From NCBI RefSeq assembly GCF_964656455.1, contig NW_027555047.1:1-64000 (forward strand): a DNA stretch of 64,000 bases. The letters run 5' to 3'. The DNA is from Halichoerus grypus (Eukaryota > Chordata > Mammalia > Carnivora > Phocidae). Under the pieces are notes generated by a model, which was not told the origin of the DNA, did not search any database, and was given only the letters and a program-made list of their open reading frames with translations. The position numbers and the translations under genes were made by a program. Every line of letters begins with the position of its first letter. Positions within the stretch are counted from its first letter, which is position 1. Positions 49,241 to 60,849 of this stretch are shown piece after piece.

Positions 49241-51264
49241 ATAGCAAGCGTTCTAACTCGGAGAAACAACACTGAAGAGAAACCGTGCTTTAGCTACCGA
49301 CGACCTCTATGTGGGAGGAAGCAGTTTAGGGTGTACGGTGGGTGAGAGCCTGGGGACGGGTTCCGTTTCGTGAAATCGAGGGAGAGACAGGCCGGAGAGA
49401 AGGCAGCTCTCAACTCAAACCATGGTTATGGGGCTAGTACCGTTGCCCCGGGTGTGTGTGCAGGCTTCATGAAAACTGCCTAACTCGAAGGAAAAACTCG
49501 CTGGAGAATCCATGCTTCAGCTAAAAGAGCCGCTCCTGAGGGTGGAAGCATTTTGTTGTGTGCGTGCATGAGAGCACTGCAAGGGAGTCCAAAGCTTTTT
49601 GTGAATGAGCCTCAGGCCCCAGCAGAAGGCAGAACACGACTCCCCATGTATTTCATCACGCTAGCACGGCAGCCCCACTTTTGCATGGAAGTCTAACAGC
49701 TAGTGTTCTCACTCGAAGAAACAACACTGTAGAGAAACCGTGCTTTAGCTACCGTCGACCTCTAGACGGAGGAAGCATTACACGGAGTACCGTGGCTGAG
49801 AGCCTGGGGAACGGGTTCCATACGTGAAACCAAGGGAGAAATAGGTCCGGGCACAAGGCACCTCTGGACTCAGCTCTTGCTACCTGAAGCTAAGACTACT
49901 GCTCCATGTGTGCTTGGAATGCTATGTGCTCGACCCTGACTGGGAAGAAACAAGCCTGTAAAGAATCCCAGCTGCAGCTCATTCGCCTACCAGGCTACTA
50001 ACACCAAGAATCAATGCTGTAGCCTTACTGCGCTTTAGCTACCATTGCCGTTCCTGAAGCCGCAGGAGTTGTATAGTGCTCGTGTATGAGAGACCGGGGA
50101 AAGGGTCCCATACGTGAAATGGAGTGAGAAACAGGCCGGTGCGGAAGGCAGCTCTCAACTCACCTCTTGTTTATGAGGCTAGTCCCCTTGCCCCGGGTGT
50201 GCCTGCAGGCCATAAGCCAACCACCTAACTCAAAGGAACAACTCTGTAGGGAATTCCTGCTTCGGCTAAAAGAGCCATGCCTCAGGGTGGACGCATTGTG
50301 TGGTGTGCATGCGTGAGTGCACAGCAAGGGAGTCCAAAACCATTTTCCTTGTGAGACCCAGGCCCCGGAAGAAGCCAGAACACGACTCCCCACTTGCTCC
50401 ATGAAACTACTACTGCGGCCCCACTTTTGAATGGAAGTCTAATAGCTAGCTTTCTAACTCGAACAAACAACACTGTAGACAAACCGTGCTTTAGCTACCG
50501 TCGACCTCTCTGTGGGCGAAGCAGTTTAGGGTGTACTGTGGCTGAGAGCCTGGGGACGGTTTCAATATCGTAATATCGGGGGAGAGACAGGCCGGTACAG
50601 AAGGCAGCTCTCAACCCACATCATGGTTATGGGGCTAGTACCGTTGCCCAGGGTAAACACAGCCACCTAACTCGAAGGAGAATCTCGGTTCAGAGCTTGT
50701 GCGTCAGGTCAAACAGCTGCTCCTGAGGGTGGCAGCATTTTGTGGTGTGCGTGCGTGAGAGCACTGCAAGGAAGTCCAAAGCTTTTTGCGAGCGAGACTC
50801 AGGCCCCAGCGAAAGGCAGAACACGACTCCCCATGTGTTTCATCACGCTAGCACGGCAGCCCCACTTTTGCATGGAAGTCTAATAGCTAGCGTTCTAACT
50901 CGAAGAAACTACACAGCAGAGAAACCGTGCTTTAGCTACCGTCGACCTCTCTGTGGGCGAAGCAGTTTAGGGTGTACTGTGGCTGAGAGCCTGGGCACAG
51001 TTTCAATATCATAATATCGGGGAGAGGCAGGCCGGTACAGAAGGCAGCTCTCAACACACATCATGGTTATGGGGCTGCTACCGTTCGCCAGGGTGTGTGT
51101 GCAGGCTTCAACACAGCCACCTAACTCGAAGGAAAACTTGATTGAGAGCCTGTGCTTCAGGTAAAACAGGTGCTCCTGAGGGTGGCAGCATTTTGTTGTG
51201 TGCGTGCGTGAGAGTAGTGCAAGGGAGTCCAAAGCTTTTTGCGAGTGAGACTCAGGCCCCAGCA

Positions 51265-51367
51265 AAAGGCAGAACACGACTCCCCATGTGTTTGACCAAG
51301 CTAGCACGGCAGCCCCACATTTGCATGGCAGTCTAATAGCTAGCGTTCTAACTCGAAGAAACAACAC
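51265..51367. other. D/F exchange junction in unit 12 (block E lost)
   Basis: Left of this interval the sequence is D-type (A at 51261 and 51264, in ccagcaaaagg). At 51368 it becomes F-type (G, in cacggtag, where E has cactgtag). The 103 bp between are identical in the D-to-E and E-to-F joins, so the crossover lies somewhere inside. Confidence 0.9.
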
Positions 51368-52496
51368 GGTAGAGAAATCGTGCTTTAGCTACCATCCACG
51401 TCTCTGAGGGAGGAAGCACTTTCCAGGCTACCGTGGGTGAGAGCCTGGGGAACGGGTTCCTTACGTGAGACCGAGGGAGAAGAAGTCCGGGCCACAAGGC
51501 ACCTCTCGACTCAGCTCTTGTTACCTGAAGCTAACGCTACTGCTCCATGTGTGCATAGGAATGCTAAGTGCTCCACACTGTTTTGGCAGAAAGAAGCCGG
51601 TCAAGAATCCCAGCTTCAGCTCATTCGCCTCTCCACAGGGTGGCAGGATTTTCAACTCTGCTTGAGTGCAAACCTGGGGAATGAGTCCCAGCAGAATTCC
51701 GAGGCAGAAATAAGCATGGGCAGGAGGCAGCTATCGACTCAACTCTTGTTTCGGGAAACTAGATCGGCTCTCCCGTGTGTGCGTGTAGTCCTAAGTGCCA
51801 TCCACCCAACGGAAAGGAACAAAAGTGCGGAGGACCCGTGCCTCAGCAAAGATCGCCCTTCCTGAGCGTGCACTTCATCTGTTGTGTGTTTTTGTGAAAG
51901 CATGAGAAATGGAACCTAAACGTAACTCGGAGTGAGAAGCAGGCCTGGAAGGAAGGCTGCTGTCGACTCCCCTCTTGTTTGAGGAGATTAGCACTGCTGT
52001 ACCCTGTGTGCCTGGAAGCCTAGTTCCCAGGCTACTAACACCAAGAATCAATGCTATAGAGTTACTGCGCTTGAGTTAACATTGCCGTTCCTGAAGCCAG
52101 AGGAATTTGACAGTGCTCGTGTCTGTCTGAGAGCCCGGGGAAAGGGTCCCATACGTGAAATGGAGTGAGAAACAGGCCGGAGCGGAAGGCAGTTCTCAAC
52201 TCACCTCTTGTTTATGAGGCTAGTACCCTTGCCCCGGGTGTGCCTGCAGGGCTAAAGCCAACCACCTAACTCAAAGGAACAACTCTGTAGAGATTTCCTG
52301 CTTCGGCTAAAGTAGCCATGCCGGAGGGTGGACGCATTTTGCTGTGTGCATGCGTGAGCGCACTGCAAGTGAGTCCAGACCCATTTTCCGTGTGGGACTC
52401 AGGCCCCGGCAGAAGGCAGAACATGACTCCCCACTTGTTTCCTGAGGCTAGCACTGCGGCCCCACTTTTGCATGGAAGTCTAATAGCAAGCGTTCT

Positions 52497-53198
52497 TTTT
52501 TTTAATTATTATTTAATGTTTTTATTGTTATGTTAATCCCCATACATTACATCATTAGTTTTAGATATAGTGTTCCATGGTTCATTGTTTGTGCATAACA
52601 CCCAGTGCTCCATGCAGAACGTGCCCTGCTCAATACCCATCACCAGGCTAAGCCATCCTCCCAGCCCCCTCCCCTCTAGAACCCTCAGTTTGTTTTTCAG
52701 AGTCCATCATCTCTCATGGTTCTTCTCCCCCTCCGATTTTCCCCCCTTCATTCTTCCCCTCCTGCTGCATTCTTCTTCTTCTTTTTTTCTTTCTTAACAT
52801 ATATTGCATTATTTGTTTCAGAGGTACAGATCTGAGATTCAACAGTCTTGCACAATTCACAGCGCTTACCAGAACACATACCCTCCACAGTGTCCATCAC
52901 CCAGTCACCCCATCCCTCCCACCCCACCCCCCACTCTAGCAACCCTCAGTTTGTTTCCTGAGATTAAGAATTCCTCATATCAGTGAGGTCATATGATACA
53001 TGTCTTTCTCGGTTTGACTTATTTCGCTCAGCATGATACCCTCCAGTTCCATCCACGTCGTTGCAGATGGCAAGATCTCATTCCTTTTGATGGCTGCATA
53101 ATATTCCATTGTATATATATATATATACCCCCTCTTCTTTATCCATTCATCTGTTGGTGGACATGGCTCTTTCCACAGTTTGGCTATTGTGGACATTC
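52497..53198 (-). mobile_element. L1: LINE-1 fragment, unit 13
   Basis: Copy of the same insertion, 702 bp, in the second unit that lacks block E. Duplications at 52483-52496 and 53199-53212. The ORF2 tail 52975-53196 is open. Confidence 0.95.
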
Positions 53199-55222
53199 AT
53201 AGCAAGCGTTCTAACTCGGAGAAACAACACTGAAGAGAAACCGTGCTTTAGCTACCGACGACCTCTATGTGGGAGGAAGCAGTTTAGGGTGTACGGTGGG
53301 TGAGAGCCTGGGGACGGGTTCCGTTTCGTGAAATCGAGGGAGAGACAGGCCGGAGAGAAGGCAGCTCTCAACTCAAACCATGGTTATGGGGCTAGTACCG
53401 TTGCCCCGGGTGTGTGTGCAGGCTTCATGAAAACTGCCTAACTCGAAGGAAAAACTCGCTGGAGAATCCATGCTTCAGCTAAAAGAGCCGCTCCTGAGGG
53501 TGGAAGCATTTTGTTGTGTGCGTGCATGAGAGCACTGCAAGGGAGTCCAAAGCTTTTTGTGAATGAGCCTCAGGCCCCAGCAGAAGGCAGAACACGACTC
53601 CCCATGTATTTCATCACGCTAGCACGGCAGCCCCACTTTTGCATGGAAGTCTAACAGCTAGTGTTCTCACTCGAAGAAACAACACTGTAGAGAAACCGTG
53701 CTTTAGCTACCGTCGACCTCTAGACGGAGGAAGCATTACACGGAGTACCGTGGCTGAGAGCCTGGGGAACGGGTTCCATACGTGAAACCAAGGGAGAAAT
53801 AGGTCCGGGCACAAGGCACCTCTGGACTCAGCTCTTGCTACCTGAAGCTAAGACTACTGCTCCATGTGTGCTTGGAATGCTATGTGCTCGACCCTGACTG
53901 GGAAGAAACAAGCCTGTAAAGAATCCCAGCTGCAGCTCATTCGCCTACCAGGCTACTAACACCAAGAATCAATGCTGTAGCCTTACTGCGCTTTAGCTAC
54001 CATTGCCGTTCCTGAAGCCGCAGGAGTTGTATAGTGCTCGTGTATGAGAGACCGGGGAAAGGGTCCCATACGTGAAATGGAGTGAGAAACAGGCCGGTGC
54101 GGAAGGCAGCTCTCAACTCACCTCTTGTTTATGAGGCTAGTCCCCTTGCCCCGGGTGTGCCTGCAGGCCATAAGCCAACCACCTAACTCAAAGGAACAAC
54201 TCTGTAGGGAATTCCTGCTTCGGCTAAAAGAGCCATGCCTCAGGGTGGACGCATTGTGTGGTGTGCATGCGTGAGTGCACAGCAAGGGAGTCCAAAACCA
54301 TTTTCCTTGTGAGACCCAGGCCCCGGAAGAAGCCAGAACACGACTCCCCACTTGCTCCATGAAACTACTACTGCGGCCCCACTTTTGAATGGAAGTCTAA
54401 TAGCTAGCTTTCTAACTCGAACAAACAACACTGTAGACAAACCGTGCTTTAGCTACCGTCGACCTCTCTGTGGGCGAAGCAGTTTAGGGTGTACTGTGGC
54501 TGAGAGCCTGGGGACGGTTTCAATATCGTAATATCGGGGGAGAGACAGGCCGGTACAGAAGGCAGCTCTCAACCCACATCATGGTTATGGGGCTAGTACC
54601 GTTGCCCAGGGTAAACACAGCCACCTAACTCGAAGGAGAATCTCGGTTCAGAGCTTGTGCGTCAGGTCAAACAGCTGCTCCTGAGGGTGGCAGCATTTTG
54701 TTGTGTGCGTGCGTGAGAGCACTGCAAGGAAGTCCAAAGCTTTTTGCGAGCGAGACTCAGGCCCCAGCGAAAGGCAGAACACGACTCCCCATGTGTTTCA
54801 TCACGCTAGCACGGCAGCCCCACTTTTGCATGGAAGTCTAATAGCTAGCGTTCTAACTCGAAGAAACTACACAGCAGAGAAACCGTGCTTTAGCTACCGT
54901 CGACCTCTCTGTGGGCGAAGCAGTTTAGGGTGTACTGTGGCTGAGAGCCTGGGCACAGTTTCAATATCATAATATCGGGGAGAGGCAGGCCGGTACAGAA
55001 GGCAGCTCTCAACACACATCATGGTTATGGGGCTGCTACCGTTCGCCAGGGTGTGTGTGCAGGCTTCAACACAGCCACCTAACTCGAAGGAAAACTTGAT
55101 TGAGAGCCTGTGCTTCAGGTAAAACAGGTGCTCCTGAGGGTGGCAGCATTTTGTTGTGTGCGTGCGTGAGAGTAGTGCAAGGGAGTCCAAAGCTTTTTGC
55201 GAGTGAGACTCAGGCCCCAGCA

Positions 55223-55325
55223 AAAGGCAGAACACGACTCCCCATGTGTTTGACCAAGCTAGCACGGCAGCCCCACATTTGCATGGCAGTCTAATAGCTA
55301 GCGTTCTAACTCGAAGAAACAACAC
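55223..55325. other. D/F exchange junction in unit 13 (block E lost)
   Basis: Same junction as in unit 12, shifted by exactly one 3958-bp period. The diagnostic F-type G is at 55326. Identical marker bases on both sides point to one event copied, not two. Confidence 0.88.
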
Positions 55326-56440
55326 GGTAGAGAAATCGTGCTTTAGCTACCATCCACGTCTCTGAGGGAGGAAGCACTTTCCAGGCTACCGTGGGTGAGA
55401 GCCTGGGGAACGGGTTCCTTACGTGAGACCGAGGGAGAAGAAGTCCGGGCCACAAGGCACCTCTCGACTCAGCTCTTGTTACCTGAAGCTAACGCTACTG
55501 CTCCATGTGTGCATAGGAATGCTAAGTGCTCCACACTGTTTTGGCAGAAAGAAGCCGGTCAAGAATCCCAGCTTCAGCTCATTCGCCTCTCCACAGGGTG
55601 GCAGGATTTTCAACTCTGCTTGAGTGCAAACCTGGGGAATGAGTCCCAGCAGAATTCCGAGGCAGAAATAAGCATGGGCAGGAGGCAGCTATCGACTCAA
55701 CTCTTGTTTCGGGAAACTAGATCGGCTCTCCCGTGTGTGCGTGTAGTCCTAAGTGCCATCCACCCAACGGAAAGGAACAAAAGTGCGGAGGACCCGTGCC
55801 TCAGCAAAGCTCGCCCTTCCTGAGCGTGCACTTCATCTGTTGTGTGTTTTTGTGAAAGCATGAGAAATGGAACCTAAACGTAACTCGGAGTGAGAAGCAG
55901 GCCTGGAAGGAAGGCTGCTGTCGACTCCCCTCTTGTTTGAGGAGATTAGCACTGCTGTACCCTGTGTGCCTGGAAGCCTAGTTCCCAGGCTACTAACACC
56001 AAGAATCAATGCTATAGAGTTACTGCGCTTGAGTTAACATTGCCGTTCCTGAAGCCAGAGGAATTTGACAGTGCTCGTGTCTGTCTGAGAGCCCGGGGAA
56101 AGGGTCCCATACGTGAAATGGAGTGAGAAACAGGCCGGAGCGGAAGGCAGTTCTCAACTCACCTCTTGTTTATGAGGCTAGTACCCTTGCCCCGGGTGTG
56201 CCTGCAGGGCTAAAGCCAACCACCTAACTCAAAGGAACAACTCTGTAGAGATTTCCTGCTTCGGCTAAAGTAGCCATGCCGGAGGGTGGACGCATTTTGC
56301 TGTGTGCATGCGTGAGCGCACTGCAAGTGAGTCCAGACCCATTTTCCGTGTGGGACTCAGGCCCCGGCAGAAGGCAGAACATGACTCCCCACTTGTTTCC
56401 TGAGGCTAGCACTGCGGCCCCACTTTTGCATGGAAGTCTA

Positions 56441-59400
56441 ATAGCAAGCGTTCTTTTTTTTAATTATTATTTAATGTTTTTATTGTTATGTTAATCCCCA
56501 TACATTACATCATTAGTTTTAGATATAGTGTTCCATGGTTCATTGTTTGTGCATAACACCCAGTGCTCCATGCAGAACGTGCCCTGCTCAATACCCATCA
56601 CCAGGCTAAGCCATCCTCCCAGCCCCCTCCCCTCTAGAACCCTCAGTTTGTTTTTCAGAGTCCATCATCTCTCATGGTTCTTCTCCCCCTCCGATTTTCC
56701 CCCCTTCATTCTTCCCCTCCTGCTGCATTCTTCTTCTTCTTTTTTTCTTTCTTAACATATATTGCATTATTTGTTTCAGAGGTACAGATCTGAGATTCAA
56801 CAGTCTTGCACAATTCACAGCGCTTACCAGAACACATACCCTCCACAGTGTCCATCACCCAGTCACCCCATCCCTCCCACCCCACCCCCCACTCTAGCAA
56901 CCCTCAGTTTGTTTCCTGAGATTAAGAATTCCTCATATCAGTGAGGTCATATGATACATGTCTTTCTCGGTTTGACTTATTTCGCTCAGCATGATACCCT
57001 CCAGTTCCATCCACGTCGTTGCAGATGGCAAGATCTCATTCCTTTTGATGGCTGCATAATATTCCATTGTATATATATATATATACCCCCTCTTCTTTAT
57101 CCATTCATCTGTTGGTGGACATGGCTCTTTCCACAGTTTGGCTATTGTGGACATTCATAGCAAGCGTTCTAACTCGGAGAAACAACACTGAAGAGAAACC
57201 GTGCTTTAGCTACCGACGACCTCTATGTGGGAGGAAGCAGTTTAGGGTGTACGGTGGGTGAGAGCCTGGGGACGGGTTCCGTTTCGTGAAATCGAGGGAG
57301 AGACAGGCCGGAGAGAAGGCAGCTCTCAACTCAAACCATGGTTATGGGGCTAGTACCGTTGCCCCGGGTGTGTGTGCAGGCTTCATGAAAACTGCCTAAC
57401 TCGAAGGAAAAACTCGCTGGAGAATCCATGCTTCAGCTAAAAGAGCCGCTCCTGAGGGTGGAAGCATTTTGTTGTGTGCGTGCATGAGAGCACTGCAAGG
57501 GAGTCCAAAGCTTTTTGTGAATGAGCCTCAGGCCCCAGCAGAAGGCAGAACACGACTCCCCATGTATTTCATCACGCTAGCACGGCAGCCCCACTTTTGC
57601 ATGGAAGTCTAACAGCTAGTGTTCTCACTCGAAGAAACAACACTGTAGAGAAACCGTGCTTTAGCTACCGTCGACCTCTAGACGGAGGAAGCATTACACG
57701 GAGTACCGTGGCTGAGAGCCTGGGGAACGGGTTCCATACGTGAAACCAAGGGAGAAATAGGTCCGGGCACAAGGCACCTCTGGACTCAGCTCTTGCTACC
57801 TGAAGCTAAGACTACTGCTCCATGTGTGCTTGGAATGCTATGTGCTCGACCCTGACTGGGAAGAAACAAGCCTGTAAAGAATCCCAGCTGCAGCTCATTC
57901 GCCTACCAGGCTACTAACACCAAGAATCAATGCTGTAGCCTTACTGCGCTTTAGCTACCATTGCCGTTCCTGAAGCCGCAGTTGTATAGTGCTCGTGTAT
58001 GAGAGACCGGGGAAAGGGTCCCATACGTGAAATGGAGTGAGAAACAGGCCGGTGCGGAAGGCAGCTCTCAACTCACCTCTTGTTTATGAGGCTAGTCCCC
58101 TTGCCCCGGGTGTGCCTGCAGGCCATAAGCCAACCACCTAACTCAAAGGAACAACTCTGTAGGGAATTCCTGCTTCGGCTAAAAGAGCCATGCCTCAGGG
58201 TGGACGCATTGTGTGGTGTGCATGCGTGAGTGCACAGCAAGGGAGTCCAAAACCATTTTCCTTGTGAGACCCAGGCCCCGGAAGAAGCCAGAACACGACT
58301 CCCCACTTGCTCCATGAAACTACTACTGCGGCCCCACTTTTGAATGGAAGTCTAATAGCTAGCTTTCTAACTCGAACAAACAACACTGTAGACAAACCGT
58401 GCTTTAGCTACCGTCGACCTCTCTGTGGGCGAAGCAGTTTAGGGTGTACTGTGGCTGAGAGCCTGGGGACGGTTTCAATATCGTAATATCGGGGGAGAGA
58501 CAGGCCGGTACAGAAGGCAGCTCTCAACCCACATCATGGTTATGGGGCTAGTACCGTTGCCCAGGGTAAACACAGCCACCTAACTCGAAGGAGAATCTCG
58601 GTTCAGAGCTTGTGCGTCAGGTCAAACAGCTGCTCCTGAGGGTGGCAGCATTTTGTTGTGTGCGTGCGTGAGAGCACTGCAAGGAAGTCCAAAGCTTTTT
58701 GCGAGCGAGACTCAGGCCCCAGCGAAAGGCAGAACACGACTCCCCATGTGTTTCATCACGCTAGCACGGCAGCCCCACTTTTGCATGGAAGTCTAATAGC
58801 TAGCGTTCTAACTCGAAGAAACTACACAGCAGAGAAACCGTGCTTTAGCTACCGTCGACCTCTCTGTGGGCGAAGCAGTTTAGGGTGTACTGTGGCTGAG
58901 AGCCTGGGCACAGTTTCAATATCATAATATCGGGGAGAGGCAGGCCGGTACAGAAGGCAGCTCTCAACACACATCATGGTTATGGGGCTGCTACCGTTCG
59001 CCAGGGTGTGTGTGCAGGCTTCAACACAGCCACCTAACTCGAAGGAAAACTTGATTGAGAGCCTGTGCTTCAGGTAAAACAGGTGCTCCTGAGGGTGGCA
59101 GCATTTTGTTGTGTGCGTGCGTGAGAGTAGTGCAAGGGAGTCCAAAGCTTTTTGCGAGTGAGACTCAGGCCCCAGCAAAAGGCAGAACACGACTCCCCAT
59201 GTGTTTGACCAAGCTAGCACGGCAGCCCCACATTTGCATGGCAGTCTAATAGCTAGCGTTCTAACTCGAAGAAACAACACTGTAGAGAAACCGTGCTTTA
59301 GCTACCGTCGACCTCTCTGTGGGCGGAGCAGTTTAGGGTGTACTGTGGCTGAGAGCCTGGGGACGGTTTCAATATCGTAATATCGGGGAGAGACAGGCCG

Positions 59401-60849
59401 GTACAGAAGGCAGCTCTTAACTCACATCCTGGTTATGGGGCTAGTACCATTCGAGAGGGTGTGTGTGCCGCCTTAAACACAGCCACCTAACTCGAAGGAA
59501 AAACTCGGTTGAGAGCCTGTGCTGCAGGTAAAACAGCTGCTCCTGAGGGTGGCAGCATTTTGTGGTGTGCGTGCGTGAGAGCACTGCAAGGGAGTCCAAA
59601 GCTTTTTGCGAGTGAGACTCAGGCCCCTGCGAAAGGCAGAACACGACTCCCCATGTGTTTGACCAAGCTAGCACGGCAGCCCCACATTTGCATGGCAGTC
59701 TAATAGCTAGCGTTCTAACTCGAAGAAACAACACGGTAGAGAAATCGTGCTTTAGCTACCATCCACGTCTCTGAGGGAGGAAGCACTTTCCAGGCTACCG
59801 TGGGTGAGAGCCTGGGGAACGGGTTCCTTACGTGAGACCGAGGGAGAAGAAGTCCGGGCCACAAGGCACCTCTCGACTCAGCTCTTGTTACCTGAAGCTA
59901 ACGCTACTGCTCCATGTGTGCATAGGAATGCTAAGTGCTCCACACTGTTTTGGCAGAAAGAAGCCGGTCAAGAATCCCAGCTTCAGCTCATTCGCCTCTC
60001 CACAGGGTGGCAGGATTTTCAACTCTGCTTGAGTGCAAACCTGGGGAATGAGTCCCAGCAGAATTCCGAGGCAGAAATAAGCATGGGCAGGAGGCAGCTA
60101 TCGACTCAACTCTTGTTTCGGGAAACTAGATCGGCTCTCCCGTGTGTGCGTGTAGTCCTAAGTGCCATCCACCCAACGGAAAGGAACAAAAGTGCGGAGG
60201 ACCCGTGCCTCAGCAAAGATCGCCCTTCCTGAGCGTGCACTTCATCTGTTGTGTGTTTTTGTGAAAGCATGAGAAATGGAACCTAAACGTAACTCGGAGT
60301 GAGAAGCAGGCCTGGAAGGAAGGCTGCTGTCGACTCCCCTCTTGTTTGAGGAGATTAGCACTGCTGTACCCTGTGTGCCTGGAAGCCTAGTTCCCAGGCT
60401 ACTAACACCAAGAATCAATGCTATAGAGTTACTGCGCTTGAGTTAACATTGCCGTTCCTGAAGCCAGAGGAATTTGACAGTGCTCGTGTCTGTCTGAGAG
60501 CCCGGGGAAAGGGTCCCATACGTGAAATGGAGTGAGAAACAGGCCGGAGCGGAAGGCAGTTCTCAACTCACCTCTTGTTTATGAGGCTAGTACCCTTGCC
60601 CCGGGTGTGCCTGCAGGGCTAAAGCCAACCACCTAACTCAAAGGAACAACTCTGTAGAGATTTCCTGCTTCGGCTAAAGTAGCCATGCCGGAGGGTGGAC
60701 GCATTTTGCTGTGTGCATGCGTGAGCGCACTGCAAGTGAGTCCAGACCCATTTTCCGTGTGGGACTCAGGCCCCGGCAGAAGGCAGAACATGACTCCCCA
60801 CTTGTTTCCTGAGGCTAGCACTGCGGCCCCACTTTTGCATGGAAGTCTA
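56441..60849 (+). repeat. Macrosatellite unit 14
   Basis: Full unit of 4409 bp: the longer (TA)n form with a private 3-bp deletion near 57979-57983 in block B, where gccgcaggagttg became gccgcagttg. Block E is present again. Confidence 0.96.
56455..57156 (-). mobile_element. L1: LINE-1 fragment, unit 14
   Basis: Copy of the same insertion, 702 bp. Duplications at 56441-56454 and 57157-57170. The ORF2 tail 56933-57154 is open. Confidence 0.95.

Larger units (their letters stand above)
48525..52482 (+). repeat. Macrosatellite unit 12, short variant lacking block E
   Basis: The unit is 3958 bp, exactly 454 bp shorter than the long-form reference. Block D runs directly into block F around 51346-51370, so one dimer block is missing. 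A private T-to-G change lies at 50744 in block C. The (TA)n tract is the longer form. Confidence 0.97.
52483..56440 (+). repeat. Macrosatellite unit 13, short variant lacking block E
   Basis: Also 3958 bp, with the same D-to-F junction as unit 12 at base resolution (around 55304-55328). It has a private A-to-C change at 55810 in block F and lacks unit 12's block C change. The pair therefore shares the deletion but has since diverged slightly. Longer (TA)n form. Confidence 0.97.
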
